A stretch of DNA of 64,000 nucleotides from JAAUSY01 sp964526735 (GCA_964526735.1 CAZGLO010000004.1:1-64000), one strand, 5' to 3'. Shown: positions 16,982 through 26,399, counted from the stretch's first letter. Numbers and translations: made by a program. Notes: a model not told the origin generated them from the sequence alone.

Positions 16982-19207
16982 ATGGCAGAGAATGACGACG
17001 CCAAGAAACCAACTCGCCCAACACCCAAAAAAACCACAGGTTCTGGCTCCGGTGATGATCAGGAGAAGAAGAAACCAGCCCGCACCCCGCGTGGACGCTC
17101 CACTTCTTCCTCCAAGTCAAAAACCCCTGCCTCCAAAACGTCACAAACCTCTTCCACGTCTTCCTCTTCTTCCAAAACCAAGTCAACAGGCCGGTCAACG
17201 CGCTCAACGACAGGCCGCAAAAAGACTACTGGAAGTACCTCCACTCGTCGGCAAACCACGAAAAAAACCGATGAAGAGGCCGCAAAGCAGGAAGAAGTAG
17301 CAGCCCAGGAAGACAAAGCCGAGGAGCAATCAAAGCAGGCAGAAGAAAAAGCCGAAAAGCCTGCCGAGGCTAAGGCCGAAGAGAAGGCCGAAAAGCCTGC
17401 CGAGGCCAAGCCCGAAGAAAAAGCCGAAAAGCCTGCCGAGGCCAAGCCCGATGAAAAGGCCGAAAAGCCTGCCGAGGCCAAGCCCGATGAAAAGGCCGAT
17501 GAGAAAACCAAAGAGGAAAAAGAAGAGCCTGCGCGAGAGCGAGCCGTTTCGGAGCCGCTGAGCATGGAGAAAGAACCAGAACAGCCTGAGGAGGCTACAC
17601 AAACAATGGAGCAATCAGGGCAATCAGGGCAATCAGGGCAGTCGGAACAAGCAGTCCAAGAGCCGCCTTCCGCGAAGGAGGAACCAAAAACCACATCCGC
17701 CCCATCGCAGCCAACGCAACCCGTGCAGCCTACACAGCCTGCGCAACCAACGGATGATGGTTCCTTCCCAAAGGGCATGGCCTCCTACCCCGACTCGGCC
17801 CCGCGCTACGATGGCGGTATGCACCCGCTCTCCGACAGCAAGAGCCACGCGATTATCATTGGCGGTAGTATGACGGGCATGATGGCCGCGCAAGTCTTGA
17901 CGCGCCACTTTGCCAAGGTCACAATAATAGACCGCGACTTTCTCCCCGATGACGAATCGCAGCGGCGGGGTACTCCCCAAGCCATCCACCTCCACAACGT
18001 CGTCACGCGCGGCTGGATGGTCTTAGAGCAACTGTTTCGAGGCATCCAAGAGGAGCTGATCGACGCCGACGCACCGCCAATTAGCTGGCCCGCCGACTTG
18101 ATGTGGCTGGGGCGCAAGGGGTGGAGTCCGCGCTTTGAGGCCAATATCACCACCTACTCCTGCACCCGCAACCTGCTCGAAACCAAGATACGCCATCGTA
18201 TCCAGCGTGAAGGAATCATTGACATCCTCCCGCAGACGAGCGTCACAGGCGTGTTGACCGATGAGAGCGGCAAGAAAATAACAGGCGTAAAAATACGCGG
18301 CTATCATCATCAGCAGGGGCTAGTCGGCGAGGAAGCACATATTCTTGGGTCATTGGTGGTCGATGCGAGTGGCCGCTCCTCCCGCACGCCGCAGTGGCTT
18401 GAGGAACTTGGCTACAAACCACCCCGCCAAAGCATCGTAAAGCCATATGTTGGCTACTCAACCCGCCATTACGTCTTGCCCCACGACCAAATGCCCGATT
18501 GGAAAGTGTTGCTGGTGCAGAGCCGCCCGCCGCATAGCAACCACTCTGCGGGCCTCTTCCGGGTTGAGAACAACCACTGGACATTGACACTGGTGGGGAT
18601 GGGGGGTGATTACCCGCCGTCGGATGAAGAAGGCTTTATGGAGCTGTTGCGCAACCTGCCTGACCCCAAGCTTTACGAGTTTGTGAAGACGTTGCAGCCG
18701 ACATCGCCCATTTACACCTACCGTATCCCCCAAAACCGCGTCGTGCACTTTGAGAAGATGTCGCGGCGGCCAGAGAACCTCATCGCGATTGGCGACGCTG
18801 TGTGCGGCTTCAACCCCGTCTATGGCCACGGCATTTCGGTGGCGGCGCAAAGTGTATCAACCTTGCACAAGTCGCTGCGGCAACAGATCTTCATCACCCG
18901 CGGCAGCTTGACCGGCTTTGCGCAGCTCTTCCACGACAACCTAGCGTCGGTGGTATCGGCCCCGTGGGTCTTCACAACCGGCGAAGATATGCGCTACCCA
19001 ACGACGGAAGGCGGCGATCAGTCGGTCTTCACCCAAGCCGCGCATTGGTACGTCGACGGGGTGATGGACTATGCGCTTGATAGCCCAGATACCCACCGCG
19101 CCTTGATCCAGGTGATGCACCTCTTAAAGTCACCACTTATCTTCCTGCGGCCAGATATAGTGATCAACGCAATAGCAACCAATGTGGGGCGGTGGAATAC
19201 TCGCTAG
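16982..19207 (+). CDS. FAD-dependent oxidoreductase with long Lys/Glu/Ala-rich head
   Basis: The 741-residue protein has two unlike parts. Residues 1 to about 270 are low-complexity: Lys/Thr/Ser-rich at first, then four copies of a 12-residue unit (AEKPAEAKPEEK type), then Gln/Pro repeats. From about 288 a FAD-binding monooxygenase-like domain begins with HAIIIGGSMTGMMAAQVLT, then TIIDRDFLPDDESQRRGTPQ. The second flavin motif is LIAIGDAVCGFNPVYGHGIS (about residue 600). The catalytic half resembles the 2-polyprenyl-6-methoxyphenol hydroxylase/tryptophan-halogenase superfamily; substrate unknown. ATG at 16982 follows AAGGAGA. No signal peptide. The stop precedes a strong hairpin at 19270. Confidence 0.85.
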   Translation: MAENDDAKKPTRPTPKKTTGSGSGDDQEKKKPARTPRGRSTSSSKSKTPASKTSQTSSTSSSSSKTKSTGRSTRSTTGRKKTTGSTSTRRQTTKKTDEEAAKQEEVAAQEDKAEEQSKQAEEKAEKPAEAKAEEKAEKPAEAKPEEKAEKPAEAKPDEKAEKPAEAKPDEKADEKTKEEKEEPARERAVSEPLSMEKEPEQPEEATQTMEQSGQSGQSGQSEQAVQEPPSAKEEPKTTSAPSQPTQPVQPTQPAQPTDDGSFPKGMASYPDSAPRYDGGMHPLSDSKSHAIIIGGSMTGMMAAQVLTRHFAKVTIIDRDFLPDDESQRRGTPQAIHLHNVVTRGWMVLEQLFRGIQEELIDADAPPISWPADLMWLGRKGWSPRFEANITTYSCTRNLLETKIRHRIQREGIIDILPQTSVTGVLTDESGKKITGVKIRGYHHQQGLVGEEAHILGSLVVDASGRSSRTPQWLEELGYKPPRQSIVKPYVGYSTRHYVLPHDQMPDWKVLLVQSRPPHSNHSAGLFRVENNHWTLTLVGMGGDYPPSDEEGFMELLRNLPDPKLYEFVKTLQPTSPIYTYRIPQNRVVHFEKMSRRPENLIAIGDAVCGFNPVYGHGISVAAQSVSTLHKSLRQQIFITRGSLTGFAQLFHDNLASVVSAPWVFTTGEDMRYPTTEGGDQSVFTQAAHWYVDGVMDYALDSPDTHRALIQVMHLLKSPLIFLRPDIVINAIATNVGRWNTR
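17351..17494 (+). repeat. Four 36-bp tandem repeats inside the FAD protein gene
   Basis: Units at 17351-17386, 17387-17422, 17423-17458 and 17459-17494 each start GCCGAAAAGCCTGCCGAG and encode AEKPAEA(K)(A/P)(E/D)EK. Near-identity at the DNA level indicates recent slippage or unequal exchange. Confidence 0.9.
17612..17638 (+). repeat. Three 9-bp tandem repeats CAATCAGGG
   Basis: Exact units CAATCAGGG at 17612, 17621 and 17630, encoding a QSG repeat in the disordered head of the FAD protein. One of several 9-bp arrays in this window. Confidence 0.9.
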
Positions 19208-19269
19208 CCAATTTGATATCTACATATCGTCAAACACAGGCGATAGACATCAATACGTTCGTATCACAC

Positions 19270-19298
19270 GGGACGCATATGCGTCCCCTTTCTCTTTT
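19270..19298 (+). terminator. Rho-independent terminator after the FAD protein gene
   Basis: Perfect 18-base palindrome GGGACGCAT/ATGCGTCCC (19270-19287) followed by CTTTCTCTTTT. It lies before the GTG start of the next gene, which argues that the upstream in-frame ATGs at 19192 and 19279 are not used. Confidence 0.75.
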
Positions 19299-19311
19299 CT
19301 GGAGGTCGATT

Positions 19312-22300
19312 GTGGACTATGAGATATGCCAAAACCCGTATGTGTCACCGCAAACCTTGTTTGCACGCATCCGCCTCGACCGTTTTGCCGGACGGGGATG
19401 GCTGATCGAGCAGATTGACTCCTTCTTCCGCCAGCACGACCGGGGATATCTCTTGTTGGAGTCGGAGGATGGCTTGGGGAAGACAACGCTCCTCGCTCAT
19501 CTTGTACAGAAACGGTCATACATTCACTTGTTTGTTGAGCAAGCACGGGGAGTAGACAATGTGGCCAATGGGCTTCGCAGCCTCGCCACGCAACTCATCC
19601 GCGATTGGCAACTGCAGTCGTGGTTTGCAGACGATGTGTTGCCAGCCGTGGCGGTGCGCCCAAACTTCCTCCAGCGATTGCTCTATGTAGCGGCGCGCCG
19701 CCGTGACCAGACCAGCCCCGGCACCCCGATTGTCTTGGTGGTTGATGGGTTTGACGAGGCGGGGACATTCCCCGGCCAAAACACGCTTGGGTTGCCGCGT
19801 ATGCTGCCGAAAGGGGTATATGTTGTGGTGGCGCGCCAGCCGTCGGTCGGCACACTCACCATCGACACCCCGCCCACCATCATCCGTATTGATGCAAATG
19901 ACCCACGCAATACCCGTGATATGCAGCTCTACCTCGAACAACTGCAACAGTCGTCCACAGTGGGCGAGCGGTTGCGGGCAGAAGGCTTCACATCGGAAGC
20001 ACAAGCAACCATCATTGAGCGCAGCAAAGGGTCGTGGATGTATCTTTGCTTTGCAGTTGACCAGATAGAGCGCGGGGAACTCTCTGCAAAGGATATTGCC
20101 ACTTTACCATCGGGCCTGCCTGCGCTCTACCTCGATTTTTGGTGGCGGCAGCGGGAGAAACAGCACGGTACCGATCAGGCACAGCAGTGGCAATATTCGC
20201 AACCATCGCACCACCGTTGGCAGAAGGCGATTTTGCCACTGCTCTCCACCCTGTGCGCGGTGATGGAAGGCGTCACGGCACAAACCCTCGTCACGCTCGC
20301 AGATATCGATATGCCACTCCACGAGGTACACCATCTGCTGCAGAGAGAATGGAACACCTTTGTGGCGCATCATCCGGGCGATGATCCGCATTATTGTCTG
20401 TGCGATACAAGTATGCGTCACTTCTTGGATGGGCGGCGGATGACTGCTGCTCTTCCTCCTGGCCTCAATGAAGATGACCACGCCTTCCTCAACGAGATGC
20501 GCGACTCGCTCCGCCGCACCCACAGCCGCATTGCAGACTATTATCTAGAGCGGTGGGGAGGAATGGAAAACCTATTGCCAGATATCCCCATCCGCACGCG
20601 CAACAGCTCCGATGATGGCTATGGCTTGCGGCACGTGGTGGCACATTTGGCGGGGGCAGGCCGAGTCGATGACGTACATCAACTCCTGCGTTTGGAGTGG
20701 GTAACTCAGCTTGAGAGCGACGTGGAAGAGCCAACCAGTTGGTTCGGACGCCTCGATCAGACTGTCCGGCGGTGGTTGGGGCTGATGCGTGTGCCCTCCC
20801 ATCAACAGCACACCTTGGTATGGTACACCGCGCGGGAGCAGGAAGGTGATCTTGCCGACTACCTCAGCGATATTGTCCAGGCGTGGCAGTTGGCAGAACA
20901 GTGTGAATATCACGAGTGGCATACGCTTAGCGAAGAGGAGGCGACCCGTCTCATCAGCGAACAGATCGGCCTGCATTGCGGCTATGCACTCATCAATGCA
21001 TCGGTCAACAGCCTCGCGCACAACATCCCCCTCCCTCTGCTTGGAGCCTTACTTGAGAAAGAAATCTGGAAGCCAGATCAAGCAATCGCGTATGTGCGCC
21101 AAACCCTCCAAGGCAAACAACAAGCCGACGCTCCAGCGATCCTGGCCAGGTACCTCCCCGAAGAGCTTGCGGGTGATGCATTGGCGATGGTACGCGCTGT
21201 CCGGGGTGAGCACGAACGTGCCAGAGCATTGCAGGGGCTTGTGGAGCACCTCCCCGCCCCCCTCATCAGCGAGGCCTTGACCGCAGCACGCGAAATTCAT
21301 CACCCCGCGTGGCGCGCCAAAGCGTTGGTTGGGCTTATCCCCTATCTGGCAAACGACACACGTGTAGAAGTCATTGACGAGGCCTTTGAGGCGACGCAGG
21401 CAGTGTGGCATGCGAGTGCGCGCGCCGAAGCATTGATAGACCTCGCCCCGCACTTGCCAGAACCGTTGCTGCGAAAGGCAGTCGAGGTGGCGCGAGAGAT
21501 TGTCGATAGCGATTGGCGATCTAAGGCGTTGGTTGGCATCGCTCCTCATTTACCGCAACCATTGCTGCACGAAGCCCTGTCAATGTGGGAGGTATGGAGC
21601 GGCCATTGGCGGCTCAAAGCCTTGTCGCAACTTGCGCAGGCAGACCGCTTAGAAGATTTGGGGGATGTGTACCGTGTGGTAGATATTGCCAAGACTATCC
21701 CCAATGAAGAGCAACGGGCGCTTGCCTTGGCCGACATCTCCCCGCACCTCCCTCCTTTCATACACACGATTGTGCTCAAGGCGATTTGGTCATTCACCCA
21801 CGAACAGAACAAAGTCATCGCGCTTGAGGGCATTATTCCGGTGTTGTCCGAGCGGCACGTGGAAGAAGTGTGGGAGGTGGCAGAGCAGATGGAGCAGGAT
21901 GAGAGCCGAGTGCGGTTGCTTGTCGCCCTGCTACCCTACATCCCCACCGACGAAGAATCGCGCAATACCCTCATCGACCAGGTGATTGAGAGTGCACAGA
22001 TGTTGGGCGAGGAGCAGAAACGTGTTGCCATCCTGACAACGCTTGGCAAAACCCTCGCCATCCTCGATCAGCGGGAGAAGGCACTTGCCGTCATCGAGAC
22101 GATCACCGACAGAACCAAGCAGACGGTGGCGTTGGCGAACCTCGCCTGCGCCAGTCTTTCTGGATGGCCGCCCGAAATCTTGGACAAAGTGCTCAATCAG
22201 GTACCTCATCTTGATGACCCTGACCAGCGCACCGATGTGTTGACCAAAATCTCGCCCTACCTAGGGCCACAATCGCTGCAGCGTGCATTGGTTGAGGCGC

Positions 22301-23841
22301 GGGCGATTAACGACATCTACCTGCGCATGCGGACGCTCATTGCATTTTCGCCCTACCTGTCGGAGCCACTCTTGCGCCAGATCTTAACCTATGCACAAGG
22401 GCTTAATGATGAGCAGGATCGGGTGGAGATATTGATTTTACTCTCGCACCACCTGCCCGAAACACTTGCCCGCGAAGCGATAGAGGTGGTGCAGGAGGTG
22501 GAACGGCATACCTACTACCCCGTCGCGCTCAAAGGCGTCCGATCATCGCTGCGCGAGTCGCTTGCCCACACGATGATGCAATCGGCGCGGATGATTGTCA
22601 ACGAGCACGACCGGGCTTCTGCCTTTGCGGAGATTGGCCCCTATCTTAGCGAGTATGACCGCACGGAGCTTCTCAACGATGTGCAGCATATGCAGCGAGA
22701 TGGGCATCGCTTCCACGTGCTGAAGGCGCTTATCCCGTATCTCTCTGGCACGCTCCTCCTCCAGACGCTGCCGATGGCGCGGGGCTTCCGGCAGGCAGAA
22801 CACCGTTCGACCATCTTGATGATGCTGGCGACCCGCCTTGCCAAACGCGGCTATTGGCGGCAGGCATTTGATGCAGCATGGGGCATCCACACCACGAATG
22901 ACCGTGCTACGACGTTGGTCAACATCGCGCATGCGCTCCCCGAACCACTCCAAAAAGAAGTGCTCTCTGCCATCCGCACGGTGGAGCAGCCAGATGTGCG
23001 TGCGAAAGCATTGGCGACCATCGCTCCGTTGCTCTCTACAGAGGAGCAATCAGTCTTGCTGCCAGATATCTTGTCGTCTGCATTGGCGGCGCGGTGGAGT
23101 GGCGATGCATCGCCGTCTGAGATATTGACTGCCATCAAGACACACGATGCCCGTTTGCAGGCCCTCGAATCGATCAAGCTCATTGACAGCCCTGATGACC
23201 GGGCACGTGCCTTGGTTGAGATAGCGCCATTTTTGCCGGAGCCGGTGAAGTATGAGACATTGCGGTTGGCGTTGGGGGCGAGTCGGCTGGTGTGGGGAGA
23301 ATTTCGCGCCAAATTGCTTGTCGATCTGGCTCCCTATATGCCAAAATCGCTATTGCGGGATATGATTGAGGATATTCAGTCGCTGGATCGGGAAGAGTGG
23401 CGGGCGATGGCATTGATTGGGGTTGCGCCCTACCTCCCCCACGTCCTTGAGGGCGATATGGTGAAAGAACCGCTTGCGGCGGCACGGACGATTTGGGATG
23501 TCAAGGAGCGCATAGAGAAGATGATCCACATGTTGCCCTTCCTGCCGGAGTCGGAGCGGCTGAATGTGCTGACTGAGTGTATAACGGCGGCACGGGGGAT
23601 AGCTCATGCGATGGATCGGAGCGAGTCGTTGGAGAAGCTTGTCCCGCACGTGCTGCCGCTGCCGCGCGAGACTATTTACCGCTTCTGGTGCGATACGCTC
23701 CACATCGCTGCGACACGTACCCGTGAAGATATCCTGCTTGATCTGCAAGCACTTATCCCCGTGTTGCGCGCGCTGGGGGGGAAGACGTTAATCGGGAATG
23801 TAGCACAATCTCTGATCGAAGTGGGGTATTGGTTCTCGTGA
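19312..23841 (+). CDS. Giant STAND-type NTPase with C-terminal helical repeats
   Basis: The 1509-residue protein opens with a NACHT/STAND-like ATPase: lead-in RFAGRGWLIEQIDSFF, Walker A ESEDGLGKTTLLAHL (about 50-63), Walker B IVLVVDGFDEAG (about 140-151). A helical arm follows. From about residue 600 to near the end run roughly 25 degenerate repeats of 33-36 residues with the pattern ALxxIAPxLPEPLLxEALxxAR. Such STAND proteins bind a trigger through the repeats and use ATP to oligomerise. No separate effector domain is obvious at the N-terminus, where only about 25 residues precede the ATPase. Start chosen at GTG 19312, which follows GGAGGT; the frame is open upstream to 19192. It lies alone behind a terminator. 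Cytosolic; a defence role is inference. Confidence 0.85.
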   Translation: MDYEICQNPYVSPQTLFARIRLDRFAGRGWLIEQIDSFFRQHDRGYLLLESEDGLGKTTLLAHLVQKRSYIHLFVEQARGVDNVANGLRSLATQLIRDWQLQSWFADDVLPAVAVRPNFLQRLLYVAARRRDQTSPGTPIVLVVDGFDEAGTFPGQNTLGLPRMLPKGVYVVVARQPSVGTLTIDTPPTIIRIDANDPRNTRDMQLYLEQLQQSSTVGERLRAEGFTSEAQATIIERSKGSWMYLCFAVDQIERGELSAKDIATLPSGLPALYLDFWWRQREKQHGTDQAQQWQYSQPSHHRWQKAILPLLSTLCAVMEGVTAQTLVTLADIDMPLHEVHHLLQREWNTFVAHHPGDDPHYCLCDTSMRHFLDGRRMTAALPPGLNEDDHAFLNEMRDSLRRTHSRIADYYLERWGGMENLLPDIPIRTRNSSDDGYGLRHVVAHLAGAGRVDDVHQLLRLEWVTQLESDVEEPTSWFGRLDQTVRRWLGLMRVPSHQQHTLVWYTAREQEGDLADYLSDIVQAWQLAEQCEYHEWHTLSEEEATRLISEQIGLHCGYALINASVNSLAHNIPLPLLGALLEKEIWKPDQAIAYVRQTLQGKQQADAPAILARYLPEELAGDALAMVRAVRGEHERARALQGLVEHLPAPLISEALTAAREIHHPAWRAKALVGLIPYLANDTRVEVIDEAFEATQAVWHASARAEALIDLAPHLPEPLLRKAVEVAREIVDSDWRSKALVGIAPHLPQPLLHEALSMWEVWSGHWRLKALSQLAQADRLEDLGDVYRVVDIAKTIPNEEQRALALADISPHLPPFIHTIVLKAIWSFTHEQNKVIALEGIIPVLSERHVEEVWEVAEQMEQDESRVRLLVALLPYIPTDEESRNTLIDQVIESAQMLGEEQKRVAILTTLGKTLAILDQREKALAVIETITDRTKQTVALANLACASLSGWPPEILDKVLNQVPHLDDPDQRTDVLTKISPYLGPQSLQRALVEARAINDIYLRMRTLIAFSPYLSEPLLRQILTYAQGLNDEQDRVEILILLSHHLPETLAREAIEVVQEVERHTYYPVALKGVRSSLRESLAHTMMQSARMIVNEHDRASAFAEIGPYLSEYDRTELLNDVQHMQRDGHRFHVLKALIPYLSGTLLLQTLPMARGFRQAEHRSTILMMLATRLAKRGYWRQAFDAAWGIHTTNDRATTLVNIAHALPEPLQKEVLSAIRTVEQPDVRAKALATIAPLLSTEEQSVLLPDILSSALAARWSGDASPSEILTAIKTHDARLQALESIKLIDSPDDRARALVEIAPFLPEPVKYETLRLALGASRLVWGEFRAKLLVDLAPYMPKSLLRDMIEDIQSLDREEWRAMALIGVAPYLPHVLEGDMVKEPLAAARTIWDVKERIEKMIHMLPFLPESERLNVLTECITAARGIAHAMDRSESLEKLVPHVLPLPRETIYRFWCDTLHIAATRTREDILLDLQALIPVLRALGGKTLIGNVAQSLIEVGYWFS

Positions 23842-23873
23842 TGTAGGCGGGAGCAAGGAGGAGAAGGAAGTAA

Positions 23874-23919
23874 AAACGAAGGGAGCCTTTTGTTGTGGTC
23901 TATGCGGCTCCCCTCGTTT
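23874..23919. terminator. Long hairpin after the STAND gene
   Basis: A 14-bp stem with one mismatch: AAACGAAGGGAGCC (23874-23887) pairs with GGCTCCCCTCGTTT (23906-23919), loop 18 bases. It sits between the STAND gene and convergent pgk and may stop transcription from both sides. Confidence 0.55.
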
Positions 23920-24032
23920 CAGGAGAGGAAGAGAGGATCGTAGCCACGTCGAGGTGCTTATGCACTGATACACCATATGATATCCTGGTGTATCCCTCTA
24001 CCGTGGTCTATTGCGAATGTGGGTGGGTGGTG

Positions 24033-25195
24033 CTACTTGTCGTTGAGAATGGCGACGCCCGGCAAGACGCGGCCTTCAAGCAGCTCAAGCGATGCCCCAC
24101 CACCCGTGCTGATATGCGTGATACGTTTTGCCATCCCCGACTGCTCAATCGCCGAAACGGAGTCGCCCCCACCAACGACTGTCTTTGCACCGGCGTCGGT
24201 TGCTTCTGCCAATACTTCTGCCATCGCGAGGGTACCTTTGGCAAATGGTGCCATCTCAAAGACCCCCATGGGGCCGTTCCAGATGACTGTTTTGGCGTTC
24301 TTGAGCACATCGCCATACGCCTTGATGCTGTCAGGGCCAATATCCAGGATGCGCCAACCATCAGATACCTCAGTCACGGGGACAACCTTGTGGTTGGCGT
24401 TGGCATCGAATGCATCTGCTACGACGGCGTCAGTTGGGAGCATTAGTTGGACGTTGGCCGCTTCGGCCTTACTCATCAGCTCTTTGGCGACCTCAAGGCT
24501 TTCCTTCTCTACCAACGAATCGCCGACCCCATAGCCTTTGGCCATCAGGAAGGTGTTGGCCATCCCGCCACCGATGAGCAGCGTATCGACCTTGGAGATG
24601 AGGTTTTCGATGACGCTAATCTTATCGCTGATCTTGGCTCCGCCGATGATGGTTACGAAGGGACGTTGCGGGTTTTCCAAAGCCCCGTAGAGCGCTTCTA
24701 GCTCGGCCTCAAGNNNNNNNNNNTAGCGTGGGCGCGGTGTGCCGCCCCAAACGCATCATTGACATAGATATCGCCCAGCTTCGCCAACTCTTTGGCCATC
24801 TCCGGGTCGTTTGCTTCTTCACGCGGGTCGAAGCGGGTATTTTCGAGCAACAACACCTGGCCCGGGCCAATGCCTTCGGCGGCTGCGATGGCAGCATCGC
24901 CGGTGGTGGCTTCGGTCTTCTTGACTTCCTGTGCTTCGGGCAATAGCTCGAACAACCGCTCTGCGATGGGGCGAAGGCGCAAGGTCTCAACGACTTGCTT
25001 CTTGGGCCGCCCCAAGTGAGACATCAGGACAACGCTTGCCCCATGGTTGAGGAGGTAACGGATGGTGGGCAAGGCGGCACGGATACGGGTGTCATCGGTG
25101 ATGTTTTGCTCTTTATCCAGCGGCACGTTGAAATCGACCCGAACGAGTGCTCGTTTTCCAGTCCAATCAACATCACGAATAGTCTTCTTGTTCAT
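24033..25195 (-). CDS. pgk: Phosphoglycerate kinase, interrupted by an assembly gap
   Basis: Glycolytic enzyme converting 1,3-bisphosphoglycerate and ADP to 3-phosphoglycerate and ATP. The N-terminal half starts MNKKTIRDVDWTGKRALVRV with VDFNVPLD, SHLGRPK and LLENTRFDPREE, and stops at NDAFGAAHRAHA. The C-terminal half resumes at LEAELEALYG and runs through IIGGAKISDKI, NGPMGVFE and VGGGDSVSAI. Ten N (24714-24723) separate them. Comparison with the family suggests some 16-18 residues are missing there, so the N count is a placeholder, not a length. Start at the ATG at 25195; its leader holds a long hairpin. Confidence 0.95.
24714..24723. other. Assembly gap (10 N) inside pgk
   Basis: Ten undetermined bases. 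The flanking pgk codons are normal on both sides, so this is missing sequence and not a mutation. Confidence 0.99.
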
Positions 25196-25682
25196 ACTAT
25201 AGTGGCGCAGGAACCCACCTGCTTCAGCGGGTGGAGGAAGCGCCGCTCCTCCTTTCTTGCTAAGCTCTGTCTGCACAAGACGGCGGTTTGGTGTTGTGGG
25301 CAACCGCCATACCCAATGAAAAGATGCCAAAGGCGCGAAAGAGACACGAGAAAGACACGAAAGATATGAACGAAACACGTGAGAGAGCTTGAGAGCCGTC
25401 CCATTAACGCGAACAACGTCGCAGTGTAGGTATTCTCTACCTTCTCGGAAAAGTACGATGCCCATTGTAGCATATTCAGAGCAGGACGTTGTCGGGAACG
25501 TGCCGCCACCACATATCCTTTGCCCCACCCTGTAACCTTCCCTCTCTAGAGTGCATCAAACAGACATACGCAGACATACGCAGACGGAGCAGCAACGTAT
25601 GGCGTGGTTGTTTGTCCGAAAATTTACGAAAATTTACGATGGAAAGTAGAAAGGGGGATGGGCGCTTGGGGTCGCTCTCACT
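25196..25682. other. Intergenic region with pgk leader hairpin and small repeats
   Basis: 487 bases without a convincing gene. Next to pgk (minus-strand leader, about 25200-25248) the sequence can fold as GGCGC...GCGCC enclosing CCACC...GGTGG around a GCTGAAGC apical part; on the plus strand this reads CCCACCTGCTTCAGCGGGTG. Further on, a tandem ACGCAGACAT-type 10-bp repeat lies near 25560-25585 and an AAAATTTACGA doublet at 25620-25640. Nothing else was seen. Confidence 0.5.
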
Positions 25683-25946
25683 ATGGTTATGGATACCCAC
25701 CGACATCATTATAGCAAATGCCAGGAGATGCTCCACCAACTGAATGAGTACATTGACGGCGAAATAGAAGAGGAGTTGTGCCGGGAGATTGAGCACCATC
25801 TCGCCAATTGCCCCGACTGCCAACTGATTGTCAACACACTCAGCCGCACGATCACGCTCTACCGCTCGCTTGCTGATGTCGAGGTGGAGCTGCCGGACGA
25901 GGTGGAGGCGCGGTTGCTTGACAAACTCTCCCGCAATCTGCCCTAA
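25683..25946 (+). CDS. Zinc-finger (zf-HC2) anti-sigma-factor-like protein
   Basis: An 87-residue protein with the anti-sigma zinc-binding motif: C in KCQEMLHQLNEYIDGE, then HHLANCPDCQ (H-x3-C-x2-C). Only the zinc domain and a short helical tail are present; there is no transmembrane segment. Usually such genes follow an ECF sigma factor, but none lies upstream, so the partner is elsewhere or the protein binds something else. Two in-frame starts (25683 and 25689) are possible; neither has a strong ribosome site. Confidence 0.85.
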   Translation: MVMDTHRHHYSKCQEMLHQLNEYIDGEIEEELCREIEHHLANCPDCQLIVNTLSRTITLYRSLADVEVELPDEVEARLLDKLSRNLP

Positions 25947-26036
25947 ATTCCGACGAATTTGGTGTAACCTTTTTAGCCACCCCTGCATCTAAGTAAATTG
26001 AATGGCATATGTGCCAAACAACATCGTACTATCTCG

Positions 26037-26064
26037 TTCAGGTTTTCGCCTGAAGTGTTTTATT
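26037..26064 (+). terminator. Rho-independent terminator after the zinc-finger gene
   Basis: Perfect 6-bp stem TTCAGG/CCTGAA with loop TTTTCG (26037-26054), followed by GTGTTTTATT. Confidence 0.65.
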
Positions 26065-26099
26065 AACAAAAAGTATGTCAAGGAGTGAATGAACGTATT

Positions 26100-26357
26100 A
26101 TGTTCACCAGAAACGAAGGAAAAATCGAGCGCGTTATTCGGGTTAGCATTGGGTTGGTTGTCCTCGCCACTGCCTTTATCGTCTTGTCGGGTACCATGCA
26201 ATGGGTCTTGGCCGCCGTCGGTGTGATTCTTCTCCTGACCGGCATTGTTGGCTTCTGCCCGCTCTACACCATCATCGGCAAGTTCACGAGCAATGAGCAG
26301 ATGTGCCCTACTTGCACCCCTGAAGAGAACGCAGCTAACCAACGCTCGAACTCCTAA
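26100..26357 (+). CDS. DUF2892 (YgaP-like) small membrane protein
   Basis: An 85-residue protein beginning MFTRNEGKIERVIRVSIGL. The N-terminal NEGKIERVIRV and two membrane helices (about 15-32 and 36-55) ending GFCPLYTIIG are diagnostic of the DUF2892 family. This family often occurs alone or fused to rhodanese in YgaP-type proteins. A soluble tail carries a CPTC motif (MCPTCTPEEN), suggesting thiol or metal chemistry at the membrane. The ATG at 26100 is preferred, with AGGAG 14 bases upstream; a GTG at 26085 overlaps that site. Confidence 0.88.
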   Translation: MFTRNEGKIERVIRVSIGLVVLATAFIVLSGTMQWVLAAVGVILLLTGIVGFCPLYTIIGKFTSNEQMCPTCTPEENAANQRSNS

Positions 26358-26399
26358 GTCTTCTCATAGATACCGATAGATACTGACACAGTTTTTTTT

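Noticed and set aside
17059..17778. 239-residue Ser/Ala/Phe-rich minus-strand open frame
   Set aside because: Complement of the low-complexity head of the FAD protein. Its repeats mirror the 36-bp units and it has no start signal.
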